A DNA stretch of 64,000 bases from the NCBI GenBank assembly GCA_023525715.1, contig CM042016.1, positions 77,244,382 through 77,308,381 of the forward strand. Reading direction: 5' to 3'. A model generated the notes under the pieces. That model was given only the letters and a program-made list of their open reading frames with translations. It did not search any database and was not told the origin of the DNA. A program made the translations under genes and the position numbers. Position 1 is the first letter of the stretch. Every line of letters begins with the position of its first letter. Below, one piece after another: positions 1 through 9,975 of the stretch. Origin of the DNA: Cichorium intybus. Taxonomy: Eukaryota > Streptophyta > Magnoliopsida > Asterales > Asteraceae.

Positions 1-2985
1 GTGAGAAAAAGATTAAGCCGTACTTCAGACCTGCAATGTCCTAGAAAATTGTTATTTGATCTAAATATAAACGCTTCTGAAAGTATATCAATCAATGGTA
101 GTTCAAATAATATAGAGGTGCAGTCAAACGAAGACATGATATCAACAATTGGGGAATCCTCTGTATGTGTTGCGCAACCAATGTCAGACTCACAACCCAT
201 ACAAGTGTGTATGGACATCATACCTATAGAGTCAGCACCCCCTGCTACAACACAAATAGACTCAACTGTTGTTGATTGGGATGACAGTCTATTTGATGAA
301 CCATTACCTGCCTTGGGTTATGAAGGGAATATCGAACAGGATTACCAGGTATTGGAGGACGATGAAATTGGTGTTAACTATGGATTTGGAGTACCACATG
401 AGGAAAATGTGGAAAACACTGTTATGGTAGCAGATGAAGGTGATGAGACAGATGCTGATGGAAGCAGTGATAATGAATTTCCACTCCTTCCAACTGAGTT
501 GTTGAACAGGAATGATGTTGATGTTGACATGGACGCATTCCAAGGGTGCCTTGATCCACTACCTGATGGTTTACCTTACAACAAATCAGATGATCATAAC
601 ATGGTAGTTGACATAATTGACAGCAATTCATTTGAAATAGAAAGTCGACATGGTAGTTGTAGAGAAGAAATTTTGAGAAACTTAGGTAGGTACCCCAAAT
701 GTTCCCAAGGTCAATCGCATGAGGCGGATTTCAGGTTAGGGGAAAGGTTTGACAACAAATTGCTAGTCAAGGAAGCACTCTCCAATCTTGCAGTATTTTC
801 AAGACGACAACTTTACCTGCAAAAGAATGATCGGTACCGATTAAGAGCAAAATGTAGAGGACCTGTCCCTATTGGTGGTGTACAAGCTGTTACTCAGGAA
901 GCACAAATGAGGGGTAATTTTGTCATTTCAGATGAAAAATGTCCATGGGTCCTCCTCATTTCGAAAGCGAAGGCAGATGAAGACTGGTTAGTTAAAACAT
1001 ACAACGACACACACACTTGTATTCAAACATGCAAAGTAGGTCAGTGCACCCAAACATATCTATCGAAGAATATTCACCAGCAATTGGAAGCGAACCCTAA
1101 AATACCCGTTGCAGCTCTCCATAAAGAATTAGAAAGAAAGTTCAAGCTACAGCTATCATTCATGAAGGTATTTAGGGCTAGGGTTCTTGCCCTAAATCAT
1201 ATCAGGGGAGACTTCGAGAGACAATACACATTGCTGCATGAGTATGTTCTTGAACTTCAAGCAAGAAACCCAGGTACTACAGTTAAAATTGGTGTGGAAT
1301 CTGAACCTAATTTTAGTGTTCCCACTCGAGTGTTTAAACGAATTTACATATGTTTGGGTCCATTAAAAGAGGGTTTCAAGTATGGACAACGGGAGATTTT
1401 AGGTTTAGATGGTGCATTCATGAAAGGTCCATACCCAGGACAAGTATTGAGTGCTGTTGGGTTAGATGGAAACAATGGTATATACCCGTTAGCATATGCC
1501 ATTGTTGAATCTGAAACAAAAAGCTCTTGGACATGGTTTTTGGAATGTTTGGGTGATGATCTAGATATGGGAAACAATACAAATTTCACTTTCATTAGTG
1601 ATCGTCAAAAGGCAGTGTTTAATTTTAATGTCATACAACATTTACTAAAAGTGATTAACATTTTATTTGTGTGTAGGGTTTGGTTCCTGCACTTGCCAAG
1701 GTGTTCCCCTCAGTTGAGCATAGGTTCTGTGTCAGACATATATTGGACAATATGAAATTGTATTGGAAAGGGAAGCCTCTTAAGGAACATCTTTGGAAAT
1801 GTGCAAGATCTGAAACAATTCCTGAGTTCAACAGAGCAATGGCAGAGTTTCAGAAGTATAACAAACAGACATACAATTGGTTGCAATGCATACCTGCAAA
1901 ACATTGGAGTAGGAGCCATTTCACAGGTTCTATTCTAATAACTTAATCTTCCAACTTTAATTATAAGTTGTTATGTATAAATAACATGTGATTACTTTGT
2001 GATTTATTGTCAAACAGGTAGGGCACACTCGGATGTGCTTTTGAATAACTTGTGTGAAGTCTTCAATGCAAAGATAGTTGATGGCAGAGACAGGCCAATA
2101 ATTTCAGCCCTTGAGTTCATAAGAGAGTACCTGATGAAGAAGATTGTGACAGTCCAACGACTGATAGCTAAAAGCCCAGGTCCACTCACTCCAACTGCTC
2201 AAGCAATCCTTGACAAAAACAAGGATGATGCTACCTAGTGTAAGTGCCTGTACAATGGGAATTGGAAATTCCAAGTCACAGGAGATTATTATGAGCAGTA
2301 TGTGGTAGACATGGCACAGAAGACTTGTTCATGTAGACATTGGGACTTGACTGGTATTCCATGTAAACATGTAATTGCTGCATTATGGGACCAGGTAGAG
2401 AATGGACAACAAGTTCAACTAGCTGAGGAACTTGTCCATCCTTGTTATTTTTTATCAACTTGGACAAAAATGTACTCATTCACAATTGAACCAATCAGTG
2501 GACCATAGCTATGGCCAACTTCTGATTGTCCTACTACTTTGGTGCACCCTAAACATAAGAAGCAGGTACCCACTTATTAGTGTGTATCTAATGTATACAT
2601 GTCACAATTATTTATTTATATATAATATAAATAAATTTCTTTTGGGAATTATTTACAGGTTGGGAGACCCAAGGTGAAAAGAAGAAGGAGTGAAGGTGAG
2701 TCATCAAGCCAACAAGTGTATGTAAGTCAAAGCAGCACTAAGTTGACACGAAAGTACCTTACAATTACATGTGGTAAATGTCACAATCCAGGACATAATG
2801 CAAGGTCGTGTAAGGGACAAGGTGGTCCAGCAGAAGCACAAGACAATAATGATCCAATGAGTTTTCCTGTGAATGGTAGAAGAGCTGCACCAACGACATC
2901 AGTGGAACAACCTGTGGTCTTAAACAGCATGGATTATGGAAGAGATGTTAATGGTGTACCAACAGGAGGTCTTAGAGGTGCTTGA
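1..2985 (+). pseudogene. MURA-type MULE transposase, 4 exons with two in-frame TAG stops, 5' end truncated by window
   Basis: Transposase that would cut and rejoin MULE termini. Exons by GT-AG and reading frame: 1-1614, 1677-1926, 2018-2565, 2659-2985. In order it shows an acidic N-terminal linker (about residues 80-240 of the first exon), the MuDR DNA-binding region (about 241-345, with the CxxC/H pattern near residue 340), the MULE catalytic domain (LDGAFMKG near 468 supplying the first Asp, SDRQK near the exon 1 end supplying the second), a SWIM zinc finger (CSCRHW...CKH near 2326-2370) and a C-terminal zinc knuckle (CGKCHNPGHNARSC near 2770-2815). Two TAG codons, 2236-2238 and 2506-2508, break an otherwise continuous frame, and the homology continues past both. 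Any N-terminal PB1-like domain would be upstream of base 1. Best read as a recently decayed transposase; stop readthrough is possible but unsupported. Confidence 0.85.
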
Positions 2986-3901
2986 TAGTGAAAGATGAGT
3001 TGCTGTGTAGCAGGAGTTTGTTCAAGTGATGGTGAAGTAGCAGAAGTTTGTTCAGGACTTTGTTTTATGTATTTTAATGGTAATAGGACAATCAGTAGGT
3101 TTGTGAGTCATGTGTGAATAATGTGTAACTATACTATGGTGTCATAGTTAGTAGCACATGTTGGATAAAATTCTAAATGTTGACCAATTTTGTTAAGCAG
3201 TTGACTGTCAACATCAACTCGTAGTATGCAGTCAACATTAGAAATCGGATACTTAATGTGTGTGTCACAAGTTAACCTTGTAATATGTTATGAGGGTTGT
3301 GGACTAATACTATGTTGTGTTTTGATTATGTCTTTTTTACTTTCATTGTTAATGTGTATGTATGAATGTTAATTAAACAATATATGTATGAAAGTTAAAC
3401 AGTTGAAATTTTACTAACATACTATTATACTTTAATGTAATATAGCAACATACTATTACAACTAAAGTCTGGGTGTAGTGTTCAACCTTTATACAACACA
3501 AACAGAATGACAGTACACATATGTTGTCAAAGAAAACCAAAAAGTTCACAAACAAATAGCAACATACTTTGGAATGTCTCATTAATTTGGCAACTTAGTT
3601 TTATTCCAATAAATACACATGATATTGCATATGTTGAGACCAACAATACTTTTGGAATCAAACATCCAACAACAAATTAATCAAAGTAACACAAACTTAA
3701 ACCTTAACATTTCATAAACATATATGCATTACATAGTATCCGATTTACAAAACATTACTTTGTAGTCTAAAAAACTAACTTAGAAACCCACATTTCATAC
3801 TAACCAAACTTCATCTTACAAACCGGCCATACCCAAATACCCAAAAAAAAAACCCTAACTTTCTACCCCAGAAACTAACCCCCATCGGAGTTACGGCTAC
3901 C
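2986..3901. other. MULE1 noncoding spacer between convergent genes
   Basis: AT-rich stretch separating the transposase stop from the stop of the convergent GRF gene. It should contain the 3' UTRs of both. No reading frame with recognisable protein features was seen on either strand. Confidence 0.5.
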
Positions 3902-4195
3902 TTACTCAAACATCAAGAACATAGTTAGAACAATAAAGAATATCCAAGATACGATCAACCATACTTTATACCTACCCGCAGCTTCTACCTCCGCTTCCAG
4001 TCGTGCTATGTCTTCAAGCATCATTCTTCTAGCTAACAAAAGACCGGGAATTATCATCAGTGCCCTCCGACACATCGGAGGATCTGACCACCCCACGAAC
4101 CCACATCTAGCACAATGCCAGAATCGCCTTCCCGGATTCCTGTTAGTCCACGATGTTGCAATGCTCGCTTCGTTGCCGCAGTTACAAACCACCAT
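3902..4195 (-). CDS. Small GRF-type zinc-finger protein with coiled coil and C-terminal hydrophobic tail, MULE1 accessory ORF
   Basis: A 97-residue ORF convergent to the MULE1 transposase. I chose the ATG at 4195-4193 rather than the upstream TTG because the conserved part begins right after it (MVVCNCG). Residues 1-45 form a GRF-type zinc finger: CNCG, then NPGRRFWHC, then CGFVGWSDPP. Residues about 60-78 are a short charged helix (EDIARLEAEVEAAGRY) that could form a coiled coil. Residues about 80-97 are strongly hydrophobic (VWLIVSWIFFIVLTMFLMF) and could anchor the protein in a membrane. GRF fingers in other proteins bind single-stranded DNA, but no function is known for this small stand-alone form. 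The reading frame is intact although the neighbouring transposase is broken. A captured host gene or a mudrB-like helper are both possible. Confidence 0.75.
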   Translation of the reverse strand: MVVCNCGNEASIATSWTNRNPGRRFWHCARCGFVGWSDPPMCRRALMIIPGLLLARRMMLEDIARLEAEVEAAGRYKVWLIVSWIFFIVLTMFLMFE

Positions 4196-4329
4196 TTTCG
4201 AAGTCAAGTGCTGCAAGTTCCTTTTCCTTCGTCAGTGAATCCGATCGAGTGGCAAAGAAATTAGATTTTGTACGCTTACTTATTCAGTTGCGAGCCAGAG
4301 GTGAGAAAGTACCAAAATACCCTCACGTG

Positions 4330-4495
4330 ATGTGCACGATTGGACTTTAACGGAGGCTTGGGAGACGGTAACCGGTAGAGGGACCAAGAGTGCAACCAAA
4401 TTGATAGTTTGAGGACCATCAATGTGGAAATCCCAAAGGATGACCAAGGCTGCAATTCAAAGCAAACCACAGGGACCAAAATTGTAATTTACTCT
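4330..4495 (-). repeat. MULE1 right terminal region (TIR)
   Basis: Reading inward on the minus strand, the terminus starts near AGAGTAAATTACAATTTTGG and contains several 'ttggtccct' type phrases. Matching phrases occur in the tandem repeats at 42990-44090. The partner TIR is left of the window, so length and exact edge are approximate. Confidence 0.55.
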
Positions 4496-4817
4496 AAGGT
4501 TTAAATGTTTGTGATGTATCATAGCACATAGTGATGTGCTAATACTACGGCCCTCTAAATGAACTCGAGTATTGGTTGATGTTCTATGCACAAAGATTCA
4601 CGAATCAAAAATGATAAACATAGGGAATAGTCCGTTGCTGATTCCTGGTATTCTAGTAGAGTACTTTTTATATTTATTTATTTACAAAAATATTAGACAG
4701 TGAACTTTTAGTGTGACATTATAGATTGCATTATAATTTTTCACTGAGTAAAAGAAGAAATAATAAGTTATTTTCAAACTATTGTTTTTTAAAATTGTAA
4801 AGTTTATTGGCTGTCAG

Positions 4818-5060
4818 ATTGTGACAAATGGATTATATAAAAGCATCGAGCATAGAGCAATAGTGAACTCTGAGAAGGAAAGGCTATCCATAGCCACATT
4901 TGTTGCCCCAAAATTGGACGGCGATTTTGGACCAGCGCCAAGCCTAATCACCCCTGATACACAACCAAGATTTGTGAGGACATCACTTGTGGATTACTTC
5001 AAGAACTTTTTTTCTAGAGAACTTAATAGCAAAAGTAACATTGAGCGATACTATGTATAA
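4818..5060 (+). CDS. Last exon of a 2-oxoglutarate/Fe(II) dioxygenase (SRG1-like), partial
   Basis: An 80-codon open exon preceded by a consensus acceptor (CTGTCAG ends at 4817) and ended by TAA at 5058-5060. It encodes the C-terminal part of a plant 2OG-Fe(II) dioxygenase of the SRG1/codeine demethylase-like type: VTNGLYKSIEHRA (the conserved His of the iron-binding triad), then NSEKERLSIATF (the Arg that contacts 2-oxoglutarate, the RxS signature), then KLDGDFGPAPSL and a VDYFKNFFSREL tail. Earlier exons carrying the HxD motif are not present between here and the MULE1 end at 4495, only about 320 bases upstream. Either MULE1 sits in the preceding intron and the rest of the gene is left of the window, or this is a gene fragment. 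The exon itself has no disabling change. Confidence 0.8.
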   Translation: MVTNGLYKSIEHRAIVNSEKERLSIATFVAPKLDGDFGPAPSLITPDTQPRFVRTSLVDYFKNFFSRELNSKSNIERYYV

Positions 5061-5905
5061 TTATTTTGTATGTTCGTCTGCTGTAATAAGTTATGTACAG
5101 TTTTCAAAATAACACATTGTGTAACAATATAACTACATCTATAAATGGTTTGTATTTCTAAATTATTGTTAATAATTTTGAATAACGATGTGGACGAAAC
5201 GGATTCTCTTTGCCTTGAGGGTCATAAATTAACTAATGGGTATTTCATTATTTGTGGTATTTATCTCTCTATGGTTGTCATCCGAAGATAACAGTTCCAC
5301 TAAATATATATTTTGTTACATTAGTATACTATCATGATTTCCGACTATTAGATTGTATTTTTGTTACAATTAGTTAATTCTCATGCATCTTGGATAAATA
5401 ATGATTATTTTTTTTATAACTATTAAATTGTTTTGACTATCATGATTTTCGACTATTAAATTAAACTCATCCTGTGGTTTGGCTAAGGTTGCAGAGTCCA
5501 AGTATTGGAAAATGCACGCGCCAGATCCTGTGGTTTCCGAAACGTACGCTGGTGGTCCCTGGTCCATATAAAAAGACCTCATTACCCTTTTCATTTCCTT
5601 TTTTCATCTTTTTTTCTGAAAATTAAAAAAAATAAAAAAGAAATAACCCCCCCCCCCCCCAAGTGTCTCTCTCTCTCTCACACACGTAAAGAAACGGATG
5701 AAACCGATGCAGACCTCCCCATTTGAATCTGACTCAAACCCATCACCTCCATCATCTTTCATCTCATTGTTCCATCCGATCTGAAGAAAAATAAAAAATC
5801 GATGCAGACCTCGATCTCGTTTCATCTTCAGATCACGATTATGGAGTCGATTCCGCAGGAGGGGCTGTGTTCATCTTTTTCTTAAAATACACGCACGATT
5901 ACTAG
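5061..5905. other. Intergenic stretch with poly-C and CT tracts
   Basis: AT-rich sequence after the dioxygenase exon, including a short repeated phrase ('tatcatgatttycgactatta', near 5331 and 5439), followed at about 5647-5685 by a C homopolymer and a (CT)n(CA)n tract. The CT-rich tract with downstream 'gatgcagacctc' repeats (5706 and 5801) resembles a plant 5' UTR, but no start codon with a convincing ORF follows. Confidence 0.4.
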
Positions 5906-6052
5906 AAACAATTGGGGATTAATCTTGTACATCTGCTCAGGTGTCCAACAGAACTCCCCGATTTCAGAGAGATCAGCAGGGAAGAGAAGGTGGTTTTTGT
6001 CATAGAGGCTTTAGGATACAAAATCGATGTTGTTGGCTGGAGACCTGTATGA
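5906..6052 (+). pseudogene. Unidentified 48-codon coding-like fragment cut by an LTR insertion
   Basis: Between TAG at 5903-5905 and TGA at 6050-6052 there is an open stretch with protein-like composition (LVHLLRCPTELPDF, then REEKVVFVIEALGYKIDVVGW). I do not recognise the family. The LTR retrotransposon landed within six bases of the TGA, in the sequence AAGGG. It may be an exon of an interrupted host gene or chance. Confidence 0.25.
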
Positions 6053-6294
6053 GAAGGGTGTAACAACCAACTATTTCGCCAACGTGTGTTGTATTTGAAT
6101 TTTAATGGTAAAATGTTGTAAAAAGGGTGGTTTGGTCTTTTAACCATATGAAAGACCTTTTATGTAATAATATTGTGTGTTTGTGGCAAGAGTGTAAGAA
6201 ATAAGAACCTTGAAGAAGATGTTAGGAGATTTGGACCAACAATAAACAAAATTGGATTAGAAGGACCAATTGGTCAATTAGGCAAAGTATGTAG

Positions 6295-6303
6295 GTATAA
6301 ATA
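6295..6303 (+). promoter_or_regulatory. Putative LTR TATA box
   Basis: TATAAATAG about 236 bp into the solo LTR, followed by GAGA-rich leader sequence. The same octamer context appears in the copia and Athila-like LTRs of this window. Confidence 0.5.
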
Positions 6304-6810
6304 GAGAGAAACTTCTGGTTATCTCTAGTTGAGTTGTGAAATATCTTCAGCAAGAGAAAGAGGGAGACCGATACCTTGAAGGTTCTGGAAAATTGAAACA
6401 GAAATTGAAGACTCAAGCTTGAATTGTGATTTCTAAGTCATCTAAGGTAAGAGTTTCATCATTGTAAGCTATTTAAACCATTTTGAGTTATATTAAATGG
6501 GTGAAAACGAAATTCAGAAGTTGAGTGAGGTTGGTTTCAAGTTTCTAACCTTTAAATCATGTTCTAAACATCATTGGAACTCAATTCCACCTTTGGAAAT
6601 TATTAGAAGCAAAGGAATTGAGAAATGTGTTCATGAACCCTAGAATTTGGGTTTGTGAAGATGGATTTGATACTAATGTTTATGGAGTAATAAGTGTTAT
6701 ATAGGAGGTTTAGAAGTACTCAAAATATCATGTTTTAACCTTCAATTGAATTGGATTTGAGCTGGAACCAAGCAGGTCAAAGATTAAAAATGTGCAGGAA
6801 AATGGACTCG

Positions 6811-6947
6811 GTAACCCGGGTCGTGTTGGCCAACCCGGGTCAGGTTTTCAGTCGAAGAAATTGTAATCAACGTCAACCCGAGTCGGGTTTCTAAGCTCGG
6901 GTGTTGCTATCAACCCGGGCGGGTTCTGCAACCCGGGTCGGGTTTTG
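6811..6947. repeat. Cluster of near-palindromic AACCCG-N-CGGGTT motifs in solo LTR
   Basis: At least five variants of a GC-rich interrupted palindrome occur in about 140 bases. The cleanest are AACCCGAGTCGGGTT (6875-6889) and AACCCGGGTCGGGTT (6930-6944). The surrounding LTR is AT-rich, so the cluster stands out strongly in base composition. Confidence 0.8.
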
Positions 6948-8308
6948 CCTGAACACTCACAACTCACTTCCGTTATGCCTCTAATTGAGTAGTTTGAACC
7001 CATAATCATTAGTATAAGTTTAATATGGTATGAAAACATGAAAATATAAGTTCATATCATGACCCAAACAATTTGACAAATGGTTTTCAAAAGCTATGAT
7101 AAATGTTTCATAAGTAAAGGGTTTCAAAATGATTGTTAGATATTGAATTAGAAAGTATTGTTTTACAAGGATTAGTTGAAATGGTTTACAAATGATTTTA
7201 CAAAGTTGAATCAGAACGTACAGTTTCATGTGGATTTTTGAAAATGAGTTACAGGTTTTGAATAATGTTTATCTAGAGACCAACTCGTGATGAAATGATG
7301 ATGGTAAAAATTGAATTATGAAATAAATGAAAGAGATGTGAAAGGAGTCCGGACAAGGATATCACCCTGATGAGGGAAGATCAAAAGACACTACTGGGAT
7401 GGTACCTCCCGTCGCGAACTAGTTGTCTCAGCACGCCCTTATGGATAGATTTGTTCTACCCCATGAAGGGAAAGGGAACTAGCACGCCCTCACAGATAGA
7501 TTGGTTCTATTCCGGGGAGGGAAAGGGATACCGAAAAGCCCGTATTAAGCCAAATAACAATAAATTAATCATGAGTTACAGTTGGTCTATACTTGAAAAG
7601 CAAATACCTGAATTATGATTACTTAGAAGAAAATTTGTTACTTGAGAATTTTTAAACTAAAGTATTGGAGGTTTTGACAACGGGTTTTTGGTTGGGATAA
7701 CGAGTAATGTTTTCTGTTTTAATGATCATAGCAGTGAACTTTTGTTTATTCGTTTTGACATAACGGTGGAGTGTGTAGGTTTTGAAAAGGAGGGAAAGGT
7801 TTCTCCTTATTTGTTAGCTACTAAAGATGTTCACATTGATTTAAACTTGCTGGGTCTAAAACCCATGTATCTCACGAGACAATTATGTCTTACGTATGTT
7901 TTTTTTAAATGCTATGTACCCAGGAAACAAAGACTAAGTACTAGAAGATGTGAAGCATTCCTTTTGGAATAATTTTGGGTAATAGCTTATCTATGGCGAT
8001 GTATTGGACTTGTAATACCCTAACATAACTATCTTTTGTAATTATGTTTAAAGCTTTTGTTAAACCCATGTTTTGTATAATTAAATCAGATTGAAAATGT
8101 ATATGTTGGGAATGGGGTGTTACAAAGGGTATTTGCTAATCCCTATGTATTCTGCATCACTATTGTGTCCCATTGCAACAGATGATTGTCTATTATATGT
8201 GTTCATCAATTTTTACGTATGTGTTCTTCACATTTGAGGTCGATTCATTATCAGGTTTATGTTCTGATTACTTGGTGAAATCAAGAAATGGTTTAGAGGA
8301 ATTATTTG

Positions 8309-9954
8309 TGTAACACCCAGTAAACATAACTTGTACATCACATAGTTAAGTAAAGAAAACATGAGATTTTTGCCCAAAAGATGTACAAGTACTGGCATAG
8401 ATACAAGTTAGATACTAATCATGAATAATAGTTACAAAACATGCAAAAAAAGTACATGATCTAACTGGTATAATATCTATAAGACAAATCCCTAAAAGTG
8501 ACAAAATGAAACAAGGACTGGACAACTCTCACTTCTCCATGATGGCTTTTCCTTGGTCTCCACTAGATCCTAAAACACCAAGGAAAACAACAACTAAGTA
8601 AGCATAAGCTTAGTGAGTAACTTTAAAAGATCACCAAGATGTGAAAAATCAACATAAATTAAATGTTCACCAAGTTTGTCTCAATTGACATATATTACAC
8701 CATTAGCATTTTCACTATGATATATAACACCAAGTTCTGATTACCAATTACAGTCACCAAATAAGGCTTTACACCATCCTATTGAGACTATACACCAGTC
8801 TCATAATTACACCAAGGAAATAGCTAAATATTACCTAAACACCAAGTTTATATATAAGGGATTTCACACATATCCCATTGTATAACACCAAATTTTAAAT
8901 AATGAAAAATCATAGGAAATATCATGTAATAACCTACTTTAATACATAACAACAATATATACTACAACACCTATAATGAGAGTGAGAACACAAGTTACTC
9001 ACCTTGAATCCAAGCCCAAAATGTACTAACTTTGATGCTAGAAGCCTTCCTTATTCCTTTTGATCTATAGAGGAACAAGTATAAACCTTTCTTAGGAAAA
9101 ATACATCTTTAGTTTAATGAAAACAAAACTTTTGTCCCTCACACGAACAATAGCGTCGCTATACCTCTGTTCATAGTTAGCGCCGCTAACTATGAACAAG
9201 GGCACTCCCTTGACAGATTTTCATTTTAAAACCTCTATTACCCCTTTCTAGTCTTCTACAAGCTTGTAACTCAGTATAACATTACTATATTTATGATTTC
9301 ACATGAAACCCTAACCTTAATCAACATCAATAACCAACATTTCACCCAAAATTTCTTAGCTACATTCACATAGGAATAATTACTAACCTTAATCTTTGAT
9401 TAGGGTGTAAAAACCCCTTAATTCCCATCTTCAATTGCTAGGTTTGGTCAAAAAACGGGTTTGGAACCATTCTCCACCGTTCCTTCTGTTTTTAGAAGGC
9501 TCCTTACCCTAAATGACTAACTAATAGACTATAAGTGGAGTTTCCTGTCAACGAATATTAGCATCGCTAATCCTTACCATTAGTGTCGCTAACTTTAAAG
9601 CATCGCTAATCTGAAATAACATCCTACTTTTGGTTAGTGTCGCTAACTTCTAAGCAGTTAGCGGCGCTAAACCTTCTGTTAAGGAATTTCTTCGCAAGTT
9701 TTCATATCTTCCAACCTTTTGACCTATAATTTCAAAATTAACATCTAAACTATTTATTAAGCCATAAAACTAAAATTTAAACACTAACATAACATATTAA
9801 CACCTCAAATCTCAAGATTTGATCCATTCTTCTTTTTAACAATTTTAGTCCTTTTTTCCAAAATCACCAAAACTAAGTTTTATGACTTCAAAACACTTGT
9901 AACATATTATTAAAAGTCAAAGAAGTGTGCAAACCTGGTTTTTAAGGTATTACA
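8309..9954 (-). repeat. 3' LTR of the gypsy element (1646 bp)
   Basis: On the plus strand it runs TGTAACACCC...GGTATTACA; on the coding (minus) strand it starts TGTAATACC and ends GGGTGTTACA. A purine-rich tract abuts its start. It contains many 'caccaa' phrases between 8580 and 8890 and two clusters of TTAGCG-N-CGCTAA palindromes. Confidence 0.8.
9151..9671. repeat. TTAGCG-N-CGCTAA palindrome clusters in gypsy LTR
   Basis: Seven or so copies or variants occur in two groups (9151-9198 and 9558-9671), e.g. GTTAGCGCCGCTAAC at 9176-9190. That copy is the core of a longer perfect inverted repeat at 9168-9198, with 15-bp arms around a single central C. Variants with ATC, TGTC or GGC at the centre follow at 9558, 9580, 9600, 9633 and 9657. 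Confidence 0.8.
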
Positions 9955-9975
9955 AGCTCTACCCTCCTTAAAGAG
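9955..9975 (-). other. Polypurine tract of the gypsy element
   Basis: On the minus strand AAGGAGGGTAGAGCT directly precedes the LTR start TGTAATACC. This is the expected position and composition of the plus-strand primer. The neighbouring gypsy LTR at 31141 has a similar tract (AAGGGGTAGATAAT). Confidence 0.7.

Larger units (their letters stand above)
1..4495 (+). mobile_element. Mutator-like element MULE1, left end outside window
   Basis: A DNA transposon of the Mutator superfamily. It contains a multi-exon MURA-type transposase (1-2985), a noncoding stretch (2986-3901), a convergent small GRF zinc-finger gene (3902-4195, minus) and a right terminal sequence (about 4330-4495). That terminus reads inward (minus strand) as AGAGTAAATTACAATTTTGG, the kind of terminus MULEs carry; related sequence recurs in tandem near 43-44 kb. 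The left terminus and left target duplication lie outside the window, so the boundary is inferred on one side only. The element adjoins the last exon of a dioxygenase gene, suggesting insertion in or near that gene. The transposase is interrupted by two stop codons, so the copy is probably immobile unless helped in trans. Confidence 0.8.
6059..8124 (+). mobile_element. Solo LTR of a Ty3/gypsy-type retrotransposon (2066 bp)
   Basis: Begins TGTAACAACC and ends GGGGTGTTACA, i.e. TG...CA with the inverted TGTAACA/TGTTACA ends shared by other LTRs in this window. It is flanked by a perfect 5-bp duplication AAGGG (6054-6058 and 8125-8129), the hallmark of integrase-mediated insertion. No internal region, primer site or pol sequence is present, so it is a solo LTR left by recombination between the two LTRs. 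A TATA box lies at 6295, and a cluster of near-palindromic GC-rich motifs at 6811-6947. The two short ORFs inside (7370-7618, 7688-7972) have no recognisable features and I do not call them as genes. Confidence 0.85.
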
